A DNA stretch of 64,000 nt from Arthrobacter sp. OVS8 (GTDB lineage Bacteria > Actinomycetota > Actinomycetes > Actinomycetales > Micrococcaceae), in assembly GCA_028370155.1 (NCBI GenBank), contig CP116670.1, positions 2,480,001 to 2,544,000 on the forward strand, read 5' to 3'. The position numbers and the translations under genes are program-made. The number at the start of each line of letters is the position of its first letter. The first letter of the stretch is position 1. Shown piece by piece: positions 1-10,000 of the stretch. The notes beneath the pieces are model-generated. The model saw only the letters and a list, made by a program, of their open reading frames with translations. It searched no databases and was not told the DNA's origin.

Positions 1-578
1 GGCTGCGCCGCGACCACCCCGGACTGAGTGTCGAGATCATCACCGTTACCCGGCGTGCGCTCCAGCAGCGTTCCGGGCTGGATATCGAGGTGGTGGTGGG
101 CGAACCGCAGGTGCACCGGGCCGCGGCGGCCCGGCTCGGCGAGTACATGCTCGGCATGTACGCCTCCCGCGACTACCTTGCCGAGTACGGCACTCCCACA
201 ACAATCGAGGAACTGACCACCCACTCGCTGGTCTACTTTGTCGATTCCATGCTTCAGGTGGACGACCTGGACGCCCCGCGCCGGCTGGTCCCGACCATGC
301 GGGACGGCCTGAGTTCCACCAACGTCTTCGTCCACGTGGAGGCAACGCGCGCCGGCGCCGGCATCGGGTTCCTGCCGTGCTTCGCGGCGGACCTGCACCC
401 CGACCTGGTCCGGCTGCTTCCGGACGAGTTCGCCGAACTGCTGCCGTACTGGATGGTCCTGCGGCCCGACTCCATGCGCCGCCCCGCCGTCGCAGCGGTG
501 GTGCAGGCGCTGCGCGAGCAGACGAAGGCCCACCGCGAGGCACTTATGGGCCGCGGCGGCTCATCGACTGCTCCGTAG
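1..578 (+). CDS. LysR-type transcriptional regulator, C-terminal part (truncated by window edge)
   Basis: The frame is open from base 3 and ends at the TAG at 576-578, so the N-terminal helix-turn-helix lies before the window. The visible 190 or so residues look like the effector-binding domain of a LysR regulator: a short segment like HPGLSVEIITV at the start, then GEYMLGMYASRDYL, where the second subdomain begins, and later a GAGIGFLPCFAADL segment typical of the domain's closing strand. Such proteins bind a small molecule here and control nearby or divergent genes. The target cannot be named because the flanking genes are off the window. No frame break is seen in this part. The family call is confident; the ligand is unknown. 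Confidence 0.8.
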   Translation, partial: LRRDHPGLSVEIITVTRRALQQRSGLDIEVVVGEPQVHRAAAARLGEYMLGMYASRDYLAEYGTPTTIEELTTHSLVYFVDSMLQVDDLDAPRRLVPTMRDGLSSTNVFVHVEATRAGAGIGFLPCFAADLHPDLVRLLPDEFAELLPYWMVLRPDSMRRPAVAAVVQALREQTKAHREALMGRGGSSTAP

Positions 579-614
579 GCGCCGTTTTGGGGCGCCAAAG
601 GGCGCCTACGGAGC
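570..614. terminator. Bidirectional hairpin terminator with both stop codons in its stem
   Basis: A perfect 14-base inverted repeat (arms 570-583 and 601-614) encloses a second short stem TTTGG/CCAAA with a GGCG loop. The LysR stop codon (576-578) lies in the left arm and the stop of the opposing spermidine-synthase-like gene (606-608) in the right arm, so one hairpin serves both converging transcripts. The structure is seen directly; the terminator role is inferred. Confidence 0.8.
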
Positions 615-1524
615 AACCGACGACGCCGGGTCCACAGTTTTCGGGTCATGGCGGACCGGGGCACCGGCGGCAAAGGCCCGCACCTTGGCGTCGTTCCAGA
701 TGTGGGCGGGCACCGCGCCGCCCAGCAGCCGCCGCGCCAGCCCGGGGTCGTCGTCGAACGGGATATCGCTGCCGGCCATGATCATGTTCCCGTAGCGTCT
801 GCCCTTGAGCATCGCCGGGTCCGCGATGATCACGGTGTGCTTGAAGGACCCCGCTATGGTCGCGGCGTCCTCGCGGGCGTTCTTCAGGTCCGGGGCGTCG
901 CCGGAATTCACCACGTAGATCCCGCCGGGGGCAAGGACGCGCTGCACGTGCCTGTTGAACTCCGTGGTGGTGAGCGGCCGCGGCGTGAGCGAGCCGGCAA
1001 AAACGTCGCGGATGACCAGGTCACGGGTCTGCGGCGTCAGGCTTTCAGTCACCTCGCGAGCCTCCCCACCCGCAGGCGCATCAGCGGCGCCTTCGGCAGG
1101 TCAAACCAGCCGCGGACATACTCTGCCAGCTTGCCGTCCAGTTCGACCACCACCTGGCGGGCCTCGGGGTAGGCGGCGTGGAAGTAGCGAGCCAGTGAGC
1201 ATGCTCCCCGCCGAGGTGCAGGGCGCGCAGCTTCGGGCGCGGTTCCGGGGGCCAGCGAGACTCCACCAGGGCCGCGATCCAGCGCATGTACTCAAAGTCG
1301 AGGAACAGCGGATCCGCCAGGTCGATGTGCGAACTCATGACGCCGTTAATCCGCAGCAGCCAGCCGCTGGAGTTGTCCTGGTCAGCGATGAGCTCGCAGT
1401 CACCGGTGTCGATGTAGTAGATGCCCTCCACGGGCCCCTCGGGACGGCCGCCCTTCGGCACGTCCACCACTCCGGCCGTCCGTTCGGTGCTGTTCCGGCC
1501 GGCGGCCCTGCCCCGCTTCGCCAT
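606..1524 (-). CDS. Spermidine-synthase-like (SAM-fold) protein, two frame breaks
   Basis: The gene reads from ATG at 1524. The first half contains GIYYIDTGDCELIADQDNS and LRALHLGG, which fit the N-terminal beta domain and the glycine-rich nucleotide/SAM motif of spermidine-synthase-like proteins. Near 1200 one G appears to be missing (GGCGGGGAGC should be GGCGGGGGAGC to give LGGGACSLAR), and a second base is missing near 1065. After that the frame gives TPQTRDLVIRDVFAGSLTPR and GGIYVVNSGDAPDL, the usual second half. Total length of about 300 residues fits the family. In actinobacteria many such proteins are not proven polyamine synthases, so the substrate is uncertain. It converges on the LysR gene. 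Confidence 0.7.
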
Positions 1525-1720
1525 CAGCCATGCACCGTTTTGCTCATGTTTCCAGCCTAGTTCACCGGCCGCGGCGCCATCCCCGCAGCGGGCCCGCCGG
1601 GCCGGCAGCCCAAAGAATTAAAACCAAGGGTACTTACTATTTGATAGTAATCATGCTTACTATTAGTTCCCCAGTTATTGCTGGTTCGTGATCAGCAGCC
1701 GATCTTGAAAGAGAGCGAAG

Positions 1721-2586
1721 ATGACAGAGAACCAATGGCCCCAGGACGGCAGCTACGGCACGCCTACGGCCACCCAGCAGACTCCCCGCCGGCCGGAAAC
1801 CACTTTCCCCCGGTTCCCAACGGCACGGGCTCAGGCACCTTCGATGATGGCGCCACCTCCAGGACCGACGTGGCCAAAGATGAGGCCGCCGATGTGAAGC
1901 GCCAGGCCGCAGACTCCGCCCAGAGCGTGGCCGAGACCGCCAAGACCGAAGCCTCCAACGTCGCAGCCGAGGTGAAGACCAACGCCAAGGATCTCCTGCA
2001 CCAGGCCAAGTCCGATCTGACCGACCAGGCCGGCACGCAGCAGCAAAAGGTCGCGGACGGCCTGCGCTCGATTTCCACCGAACTGCACAGCATGGCCACC
2101 GCTTCCACGGAGCCCGGCGTTGCCACCGACCTGGTGCGCCAGGCCGCCGAGAGGTCCTCCGCAGTGGCGTCATGGCTCGACGGCCGTGACCCGGGTTCCC
2201 TCCTGACCGAAGTAAAGTCCTTCGCGCGCCAGCGGCCCGGCACGTTCCTGCTGCTCGCGGCCGGCGCGGGTGTCCTGGCTGGCCGGCTCAGCCGCAGCCT
2301 GAGCGCCGGGGCGCCGGACACTGCGGGCACCAGCGCCACCCCCGCCGCCCGGGTCCCCGACACCGGCGCTGCAGTTCAGCCGCCGCCTGTGGAAATGCCC
2401 GCCCCAGGAACCACGACGGCGGGCTACGCGGACACCTACCCGCCCAGCCCGCTCGACGCCGACCCGCTCGGCAACGGCAGCCGGCAGGACCGCTTGGCCT
2501 CCGAGCCCGCAGCCGCCGATCCGTTCGGAAGCGGCGACCGGCAGGACCCGCTCCGCGACGATCCGTTTGACGGTGGCCGTCGATGA
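1721..2586 (+). CDS. Membrane-anchored helical stress-type protein
   Basis: The likely start is ATG 1721 (MTENQWPQDGSYG) behind a GAAAGAGAG ribosome site. The frame must slip by one missing base near 1810 to enter the main reading frame. The middle (about residues 55-130) is a long Ala/Lys/Asp-rich amphipathic helix with repeated AKTEASNVAAEVKT-like segments, followed by one membrane span (GTFLLLAAGAGVLAG) and a Pro/Asp-rich C-terminal tail with repeated DPLG/DPFG motifs. No enzyme motif is visible. The TGA overlaps the ATG of the next gene (ATGA at 2583-2586), so the two are probably translationally coupled. It opens a cluster of membrane proteins. Function unknown. Confidence 0.6.
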
Positions 2587-2995
2587 CCAGCGAAATGCCC
2601 CACACCGCAGCCCACGCCAAGGCCGAAACGGCCTCCTCGGCGATCTCCTGGGCGATGTCACGCGGGACATGTCCACCCTGATGCGGCAGGAAGTGGAACT
2701 GGCCAAGGTCGAACTCAAGCAGTCCGCGACCCGCGCCGGCAAGGGCGCCGGGATGCTGGCGGGTGCCGGCGTCGCAGGCCACTTCATCCTCCTGTTCCTG
2801 TCCCTGGCGCTCTGGTGGGCGCTCGGGACGGTAATGGGGCTCGGCTGGTCCGCCGTCGTCGTCGCCGTAATCTGGGGCGTCGTCGCAGCCATCCTGGCGG
2901 CCATGGGCCGCAAGGAACTCAGCGCGATCAAAGGCATGCCCCAGACCGCCGAGACGCTTCAGGAAATCCCGCCCACCCTCAAGCCCACTCCCTAG
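2583..2995 (+). CDS. Phage holin family (superfamily III type) membrane protein
   Basis: ATG 2583 overlaps the previous stop. One base is missing near 2625; repairing it joins MTSEMPHTAAHAKAET to GLLGDLLGDVTRDMSTLMRQ. The pattern is typical of actinobacterial proteins named 'phage holin family': an N-terminal amphipathic helix with MRQEVELAKVELKQ, then two membrane spans (about 2775-2850 and 2840-2910), and a short C-terminal tail. In this chromosomal setting there is no lysin or phage gene nearby, so the name reflects sequence family and not phage lysis. It sits between a helical membrane protein and a DUF3618 protein. Confidence 0.75.
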
Positions 2996-3013
2996 GTACA
3001 GCGAGGAAACACG

Positions 3014-3610
3014 ATGAGTGAAAACCCGGATGTCATCCGAGCAGATATTGAAGCAACCCGCGCGCGGCTGGGCACGAACGTCGATGCCGTAGCGGACAAG
3101 GTCACCCCGTCCCACATCGTCCAGCGGCAAACGGACAGAGTCAAAGACGCGGTCTTCGGTGCGAAGGAGAAAGTCATGGGGTCTGCCGACCACACCGCGG
3201 GCACCATGCACTCGGCCGCCGGCAGCGCCGGGGAGCACCTGAGCGACGCCGGAGCCGCGATCGGGGATGCCCCCGCCCAGGTCAAGACCAAAACCCAGGG
3301 CAACCCGCTGGCGGCAGGACTGATCGCTTTCGGCGCCGGCCTGCTGGTCTCCTCCCTGATCCCGGCCAGCCAAAAGGAACGCGAAGCCGCGGATGCCCTG
3401 AAGACCGCGGCCGAACCGCTCACCACGGAACTCACAGAGGTCGCCAAAAACGTGGCCGAAGGGCTCCGCGAGCCGGCACAGGAAGCCATGGAGAACGTCA
3501 AGGCAACAGCCACCGACGCGACCGAGCACGTCAAGGCCGAGGGCCAGGGCGCCGTGGCGGACGTCAAGGACCGGACGACCGAGGCCAAGGACAACGTCCA
3601 GCAGCTCTAG
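3014..3610 (+). CDS. DUF3618 domain-containing protein
   Basis: The gene is intact: ATG 3014 with GAGGAA six bases upstream, 198 residues. The N-terminus ENPDVIRADIEATRARLG followed by NVDAVADKVTPS is the DUF3618 signature. One membrane span (AAGLIAFGAGLLVSSLIPA) follows near residue 100, and the C-terminal half is a long charged Ala/Lys/Glu helix resembling late-embryogenesis or DUF883-like stress proteins. It is 18 bases after the holin-family gene and on the same strand, so probably co-transcribed. The biochemical role is unknown; a membrane-associated structural or stress role is an inference. Confidence 0.8.
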   Translation: MSENPDVIRADIEATRARLGTNVDAVADKVTPSHIVQRQTDRVKDAVFGAKEKVMGSADHTAGTMHSAAGSAGEHLSDAGAAIGDAPAQVKTKTQGNPLAAGLIAFGAGLLVSSLIPASQKEREAADALKTAAEPLTTELTEVAKNVAEGLREPAQEAMENVKATATDATEHVKAEGQGAVADVKDRTTEAKDNVQQL

Positions 3611-3624
3611 TCCCGCCTGAACCC

Positions 3625-3661
3625 GGCCGGCCTCCTGCGCGCATGCGCCGGGCGGCCGGCC
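3625..3661. terminator. GC-rich hairpin between DUF3618 and YihY genes
   Basis: GGCCGGCC at 3625-3632 is repeated as its own complement at 3654-3661, with a second self-complementary run (GCGCGCATGCGC) in the loop. No T-tract follows, so termination may be partial or the hairpin may stabilise the upstream message. Confidence 0.4.
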
Positions 3662-3693
3662 GATGTGCTTAACCCGATGAAAGAAGATTTTCC

Positions 3694-4887
3694 ATGGCCC
3701 AGAACCCTGCCACGGCAGACAATGACTCTATGACCGACGCCGAAACCGGCGAGAGCAGCACCGCCAAGGCCCGCACGGCGCCCGCTCCGGACGACGCCCG
3801 CAAACCGGACAGTCCCGCCGACGTCACCAAGCCCTCGTGGAAGTACATCGCCAAGAAAACCCTACGTGAATTCACGAAGGACCAGTGCCCCGACCTCGCC
3901 GCCGCCCTCACCTACTATTCGGTCCTCTCCATTTTCCCAGCCCTGTTGGCCCTGGTGTCCCTCCTGGGCATTTTCGGCCAGGCCGAGAAGACCACGTCCG
4001 CGCTCCTGGAGATCGTCCAGGGTTTCGCGCCCGCGGACACCGTCGAGGCGGTCCGCCAGCCGATCGAGCAGCTCAGCAGTAACTCCGCGGCCGGGCTCAC
4101 CCTGGTGGTGGGCATTGTCACCGCCCTCTGGTCCGCGTCAGGCTACGTCGGGGCGTTTGGCCGGGCCATGAACCGCGTCTACGAAATCGACGAGGGCCGG
4201 CCGTTCATCAAACTTCGGGGCACGATGCTGGTGGTCACCATCGCCACCGTGCTGATCGTCCTGGTGCTCTCAGCCATGCTGGTCCTGAGCGGCCCGGTGG
4301 CCGAGTCCGTCGGCAACGCCATCGGCCTGGGCGGCGCCGTCCTCACCGCCTGGAACATTCTCAAGTGGCCGGTGATCCTGCTGCTCGTGATCCTGGCGAT
4401 CGCCATCCTTTACTACGCCACCCCGAACGTGAAGCAGCCGAAGTTCCGCTGGATGAGCCTTGGATCGTCCATCGCCCTGGTGATCTTCCTGCTCGCCTCC
4501 CTCGCCTTCGCCTTCTACGTGGCCAACTTCAACAACTACGACAAAACGTACGGTGCGATCGGCGGCGTCATCGTCTCCCTGCTGTGGCTCTGGATCCTCA
4601 ACATGTCCCTGCTGTTCGGGGCGGAGTTCGACGCCGAGATGGAGCGGGGCCGCCAGCTCCAAGCCGGAATCGAAGCCGAGGAAACCATTCAGTTGCCGCC
4701 CCGGGATACCAAGCAGAGCGACAAGCTGCAGGCACGCGAGGAGGACGACATCAAGCGCGGCCGCGAACTGCGTGAACGAAGCAGCGGCTCCGGCACCGAG
4801 CCCGACACGGTTGCCGACACCGACGCCGGAGCGCCCCGGCACGCTGCCGTCACGGAGCCGCGCAACCCGCGGGACCAAAGCCCCTAG
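3694..4887 (+). CDS. YihY/virulence factor BrkB family inner-membrane protein
   Basis: The gene is intact, 397 residues. After a polar N-terminal 50 residues the conserved core starts with FTKDQCPDLAAALTYYSVLS, continues with ALWSASGYVGAFGRAMNRVY and RPFIKLRGTML, and holds about six membrane spans to near residue 310, ending in GGVIVSLLWLWILNMSLLFG and AEFDAEMERGR. These are the landmarks of the YihY/BrkB family. The C-terminal 80 residues are charged and probably cytoplasmic. Family members are integral membrane proteins without a settled function, despite old names as ribonuclease BN or serum-resistance factors. The start at 3694 has only a weak purine-rich site (AAAGAAGA). Confidence 0.9.
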   Translation: MAQNPATADNDSMTDAETGESSTAKARTAPAPDDARKPDSPADVTKPSWKYIAKKTLREFTKDQCPDLAAALTYYSVLSIFPALLALVSLLGIFGQAEKTTSALLEIVQGFAPADTVEAVRQPIEQLSSNSAAGLTLVVGIVTALWSASGYVGAFGRAMNRVYEIDEGRPFIKLRGTMLVVTIATVLIVLVLSAMLVLSGPVAESVGNAIGLGGAVLTAWNILKWPVILLLVILAIAILYYATPNVKQPKFRWMSLGSSIALVIFLLASLAFAFYVANFNNYDKTYGAIGGVIVSLLWLWILNMSLLFGAEFDAEMERGRQLQAGIEAEETIQLPPRDTKQSDKLQAREEDDIKRGRELRERSSGSGTEPDTVADTDAGAPRHAAVTEPRNPRDQSP

Positions 4888-4961
4888 CCCTTTGGGGCCC
4901 CGTGCGTTCTACTGGGGCCAAAGTACCGCCCGGAGGCGGACACAGCTGACCCGGAGGACGC

Positions 4962-5913
4962 ATGACGGCACCCGATACAGGGCACGGCCCCCAACGGTGG
5001 CCGTGGGCTGCGACGGCTCGGAGGCCGCGCAGGACGCCGTCCGGTGGGCCGCGGAATATGCCGCCGCCGGAAATTACAGGATCAGGGTGATCCACGCCTG
5101 GGTCTGGCCGATGTTCACCAAGAAACTCGGCCCGGTCAAGGGCGTGGAGGGCAGCGGGCTGCGGCACTCGGCCGAGGCCATCCTCGCAGAGGGTGTTGAC
5201 CTTGCCCGCACGTCCCTCGCCGCCGCGCAAACCGCTCAAACCGCCCAAACGGCCCCGACAACCTCGGCGCCGGCCGAAGGAACCGCGGCAGGAGAGGCAC
5301 CCGGCGCCGCCGGAACCGATGCCGACGTCGAAGGGGTCATGGAAGCCGGACTTCCGGCTCCGGTGCTTCGCGATGCGGCCGGCGACGCCCGGCTCCTGGT
5401 GGTCAGCAGCCGCGGACTCGGGGGTGTGCTGGGGCATGTTGCCGGGTCGGTCTGCCTGGCCCTGGCCGGGTCCTCGCCCTGCCCGTTGATGGTGATCCGC
5501 CGCCGGCGCGGCCCGGGCAGGCTGCGGCCCCCGTTGTGGTTGGTATTGACGGGACGTCCCGGAGCTCCGCGGCGCTGGCCGGCGCCGCCCGGCTTGCCAC
5601 GATGATCGGGGCGCCCCTGCAGATTGTGCATATCGACAAGGCCTCCGGCAGGACCCGTGAAGGCCATGGCCGGCACGTCAGGCACGGCCAGGACCTGCTG
5701 GACCATTTCCTGGCGGAGGCCCGGTCGCTGGCCCCGGAACTGTCGCTCACCGGCGTCCTGCGGGAAAGCCACGCGGCGTCCAAGGAACTGCTGGCCGCCG
5801 CCAGTGACGCCGAGGTCCTGGTGATTGGAACCCACAATCGTGAGGGCGGCCCCGGCAACACCGTCACCGCCGTCCTGAACAAGGCGCGTTGCAACGTCCT
5901 GATTACGCGCTGA
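4962..5913 (+). CDS. Universal stress protein with two tandem Usp domains
   Basis: The likely start is ATG 4962 (MTAPDTGHGP). A C is missing in the run near 4995, after which the frame reads PTVAVGCDGSEAAQDAVRWA, the opening strand of a Usp domain. Domain 1 ends with SSRGLGGVLGHVAGSVC, the glycine-rich nucleotide-binding loop. A second missing base near 5520 leads into domain 2, which begins AAAPVVVGIDGTSRSSAALA and ends with NKARCNVLITR. The second domain's loop (GTHNREGGPGNTV) departs from the usual G-x2-G-x9-G-S/T, so it may not bind ATP. A disordered Ala/Thr-rich insert lies inside domain 1 (about 5225-5325). Total length of about 317 residues matches tandem Usp proteins of actinobacteria. 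Confidence 0.8.
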
Positions 5914-5933
5914 GCCTGCCCACCGAACCACCG

Positions 5934-5954
5934 CCTTCAGAGGGGAGCTGAAGG
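5934..5954. terminator. Small hairpin after the universal stress gene
   Basis: CCTTCAG (5934-5940) and CTGAAGG (5948-5954) form a 7-base stem with a 7-base loop. It lies after the Usp stop and just before the ribosome site of the dehydrogenase, so it could be a weak terminator or a leader structure. Confidence 0.35.
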
Positions 5955-5975
5955 TTCTAGCAGAGGAGGACGCCC

Positions 5976-6981
5976 GTGCGAGCCTGGCGGGTAGGACAGC
6001 CCGGGCCGATGAGAAGCGGCCCCCTCGTGGCGGATGAGTGCCCCGACCCCAGGCCGGGCCCCGGGGAGGTGCTGTTGAAGGTCCGGGTCTGCGGGGTCTG
6101 CCGCACGGACCTGCACCTGGCCGAGGGCGACCTGGCGCCGCGGCACCCCGGCGTCATCCCGGGCCACGAAGTGGTGGGCGAAGTGGTGGCGTGCGGGCCG
6201 CGCGCCACACGGTTCTCCCCGGCGACCGGATCGGGGCGGCCTGGCTCGGCGGGACCTGCGGCGCCTGCCGCTTCTGCCTGCGCGGGCAGGAGAACCTCTG
6301 CCTCTCGCCCGTGTTCACCGGTTGGGACCGCGACGGCGGCTACGCGGAACTGATGACGGTGGCCGAGAACTTCGCGTACCGGCTCCCGTCGAATTTCTCG
6401 GACGAGGAGGCTGCGCCGCTGCTGTGCGCCGGCATCATCGGTTACCGCGCGCTCTCCCGGGCCGAGCTGCCGATCGGCGGCCGGCTCGGCATTTACGGCT
6501 TCGGCGGGTCCGCGCACCTGGCGGCACAGATCGCCCTCTACCGGGGTGCCCGCGTGTACGTGATGACGCGGTCGGCGGAAGCCCGCAGCCTGGCCCTCGA
6601 GCTGGGGGCGACGTTTGCCGGCGGTGCCGATGAGCAGCCGCCGGATCCGCTGGACTCGGCCATACTGTTCGCTCCGGCCGGGGTCTGGTTCCCGTGGCCT
6701 TGCGGGCCCTGGACCGCGGCGGCATCCTCGCCGTGGCCGGCATCCACCTGAGCGACGTTCCGCCCTTGCACTACGCCACGGAGCTGTTCCAGGAACGCCA
6801 GCTGCGCAGTGTCACGGCCAACACCCGGGCCGACGGCGAGGAGTTCTTCCGCATCGCCGCGGAGATTCCGCTGCGGCCCACCACGGTCTCCTATCCGTTT
6901 TCGGCGGCGGATCGGGCTCTGTTGGACCTGTCGGAGGACCGGATCACGGGCGCGGCCGTGCTGCGGATTGAGTCCGCGTAG
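5976..6981 (+). CDS. Zinc-binding alcohol dehydrogenase (MDR family), two frame breaks
   Basis: GTG 5976 follows a good GGAGGA at 5965-5970. Zinc-site residues are visible: [10 protein letters not shown] (catalytic Cys), GHEVVGEV (catalytic His) and the structural zinc four-cysteine segment [18 protein letters not shown] near 6250-6300. The Rossmann motif is [14 protein letters not shown]. Two bases are missing: a C near 6222 (FSPGDRIG) and a C near 6686 (APAGVLVPVAL). Joined, the protein is about 336 residues, the usual length. It should oxidise primary alcohols or reduce aldehydes with NAD(P)H; the precise substrate is not readable from the sequence. It converges on the phosphorylase fusion gene. 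Confidence 0.85.
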
Positions 6982-7024
6982 CCGGCACCCGCCGGGCAGG
7001 GTGGGGCCAGCCGGGTCAGGCTCG

Positions 7025-7041
7025 GCCCGGCGCGGCCGGGC
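7025..7041. terminator. Hairpin between convergent dehydrogenase and phosphorylase genes
   Basis: GCCCGG (7025-7030) and CCGGGC (7036-7041) flank CGCGG. It sits in the 82-base gap between two converging genes. Short and without a T-tract, so only a candidate. Confidence 0.4.
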
Positions 7042-7063
7042 ACGGCCGATCGGGACCGCCGGG

Positions 7064-10000
7064 TCAGTCGTCCTGGCGCAGGAATTCGTGCTCCTGTCCG
7101 GCCCGGAGCAGGACCCGCCGGGTACCCACCCGCACCAGCACCGGGGCGGCGTCCCCGGGAGCTGCCGACACCCTCAGGCGGTCGCGCTCCAAATGCACGG
7201 CGAGCATCTGGTCCCGGTAGCGAACACTGAAGTCCACGCGGCTGAGCTCGGCCGGCAGCCGCGGCGCGAAATCGAGGGCATCGCGGGTGATCCGCAGACC
7301 GGCGAAACTGCGCTGCACCACGTCGATCGTCCCGGCCATGGCACCCAGATGGATGCCGGAGCTGGTGGTTCCGCCCTGGGTGTCGTCCAGGTCCGCGTCC
7401 AGCGCCTCCCGGAACGTCGCCCACGCCCGCTCGGGGTCGCGCTGCGCCAACACCGAGGCGTGGGCCACCCGGCTGAGGGTGGATCCGTGCGCCGTCCGGG
7501 CCAGGTAAAAGTCCACCGTGGCGGCCATCTGCGCGGACGTGACGGCATAACCCATCCGGGCCAGGAACCGGATGAGCTGGTCCTCGCCCAGGACATACAG
7601 CAGCATCAGGACGTCGGCCTGTTTGGCCAGCCGGTAATGGTTGGTGCTGTCCCCTTCCGCCTCCAGGATCAGGTCCAGCCGCTCGATCAGCCCGTAGCTG
7701 CGCCGGTAGTGCTTCCAGTCGAGTTCCCGGAGCGCGCTGTAGCCGTCGAACTGGCTGATGACGCCGTCGCCGTGGAACGGGACGAACATGCGCCGGCTGA
7801 GGTGTTCCCAGGCCGCGATCTCGGCAGCGGTGATCAGCAGCCGGGCGCGCAGTTCGTCCATGTCAAAGCCCTGGACCGAATGCATGATCCAGACGGCTTG
7901 GTCGAATACCCACGCGGCCATGATGTTGGTGTACGCGTTGTCGTTCAGTCCGCCGCCCGGGTTGCCGGGGTTGCCGGTGTGGTATTCGTCCGGACCCATA
8001 ACGCCCCGGAGGTGGAAGCGGTCTTGCGCCGCGTCGAACTCCGCCATCGACGCGAACAGCCGTGCGACGTCGACTATGATTTCCGCGCCGTGCCCGGTCA
8101 GCCAGCCCCGGTCCTGGGTGGCCTCGAAGTACTGCCAGGCGTTGTAGGCGACAGCGAGCCCAACATGCCGCTGAAGCCGGGAATAGTCCGGCATCCAGTG
8201 CCCGGAGAGCCGGTTGAACAGCAGCTTTGGTGTCTGTTCGGTGCCGTCCCCGCCGCTTTGCCATGGGAACAGCGCCCCTTCAGCCCGGCCGCCCGCGCAG
8301 CGTCGCGCGCTGCACCGAGCCGCCGCCACCGGTAGTCGATCAGTTCCCGCGCGAGGGACGGCAGCCGGGAGTTGAGCAGCGGGAGGACGAAGAGCTCGTC
8401 CCAGAAAACGTGGCCCCGGTAGCCCTCGCCGTGCAGCCCGCGGGCCGGGACGCCGGCGTCCAGTTCCGCGGTGTGGGTGGTGAGCGTCTGCAGCAGGTGG
8501 AAGACGTGCAGGTTGAGGATGAGCTGCGCCTGGGAGCTGGCGTCGAACTCGATCACGAAGGGCTGGAGCAGGACCGCCCATGCGGCCTCGTGCTCGGTCT
8601 GCAGCGCCTCGAAACTGCCCGGCGCGCGGGCCAGGACGGCCCGCGCGCCCGTGAGCGGCGAGGCGATGGCGTGGTCCCGGGAAGAGGCCACGGCCACGGT
8701 CTTCAGCACAGTCAGCTGCTCCCCCTCGGCCAGGGGAACATCGAAGCGGTTCGTGTACAGTCCGCCCAGTTGCTCGGGAATCCCGGCCCCGCCGGTCCTC
8801 CGGACCGGGCGACGACGGTCCGGAGCACGAGGGCGATCCCGATCCCGCTGGTGACGGTCCGGGCTTCCACCGTGAGCTCCGCGGCGCCCGGGCCCGCCCC
8901 GGACGCCGAGACCTGGACGGAACCCAGATGCCGGTTGGACAACGCCGCGTCCTCGGGAACGTTGGAATTGGTGACGTCCGTGTCGCAGCCGCTGCGGACA
9001 CTCACCCCCGCCCCAGCCGACCGCCGTGATGACAGTCTCGAGCGCCGCGAGGTGCGGCTCGGCCATGGAGACGAGACGGCGCTGCACCAGCAGGAGCTGC
9101 CGGCCGGCGTCGTCCTCCAGGAGCGCTTCCCGGGTCAGCACGGCACGCTTCAGATCCAGGGTGCGCCGCTCGCTGCGGAGCGAGAGTCCGCCCTCGGACC
9201 ACCATGCGCCGTCGCCGATCCGGAGGTCCAGCGGCAGCCAGTCGGGGATGTTGACCATGTGCTCGTCCACCGTCTCCTGGCCCAGGACAACGCTGTGCAG
9301 GGAGTTGTAGACGCCGGCGAGGTAGCTGCCCGGGTAGTGCACGTCCCCGGCGCGGTGTTCCGGGGCCGCCCCGGGTGGCCAGGTAGCCGTTGCCCAGGGT
9401 GGTGAGGGCTTCGCGGTGGCGTTCGTGCGCCGGGTCGAAGCCCTCGTAGACCAGCAGCCAGGGGTGGGTGATGACGAGTCCGATATCAAGCTGGCTGAGA
9501 TCTTCGACGACGACGTCGGCGCCCGCCGCCTCCAGCGCTTCCCGGCGCCCGTCCCGGTCTATGCCAACGACAAGCCCGAAGCCGCCGCGCCGCCCGGCTT
9601 CCACCCCGGCGGCTGAGTCCTCGATGACCATGGCCCGGGCGGGCGGGATCTCGAGCCGGCGCGCCGCTTCCAGCGGCAGCGCGGGGCCGGCTTGCCCCCG
9701 ACGTCGCGGTCCAGGGCCGTCTGCCCGTCGATGACGTGATCGAAGACGTCCTCCAGTCCCGCGGCACCCAGCAGTGCGCCCGCGTTCCGGGCGGAGGTGG
9801 CCAGCACCACGGGGATCCGGCCTGCCTTCAGCCTGCCGAGCAGGTCCGCGGTGCCGGGAAAGGCCCGGACCGGGTTGTTGCTGAGCAGTTTCTCGAACAG
9901 TTCGCTCTGGCGTGCCGCGAGCCCGAAGGCCGTCCACGCCCCGGAGCGGTCCGTGGGTGAGCCGTCCGGGACGGCGCCGCCGCGGGAGCCGAGGAAGGCG

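Noticed and set aside
2583..2995. Prophage remnant because of the holin-family protein
   Set aside because: No integrase, lysin, structural or att-like sequences nearby; the family is common on actinobacterial chromosomes beside DUF3618 genes.
2288..3529. A 413-codon open frame on the minus strand across the membrane-cluster genes
   Set aside because: It is the antisense shadow of the plus-strand genes with conserved motifs and ribosome sites; the composition is typical of GC-rich reverse frames (Gly/Arg/Asp-rich, no domain).
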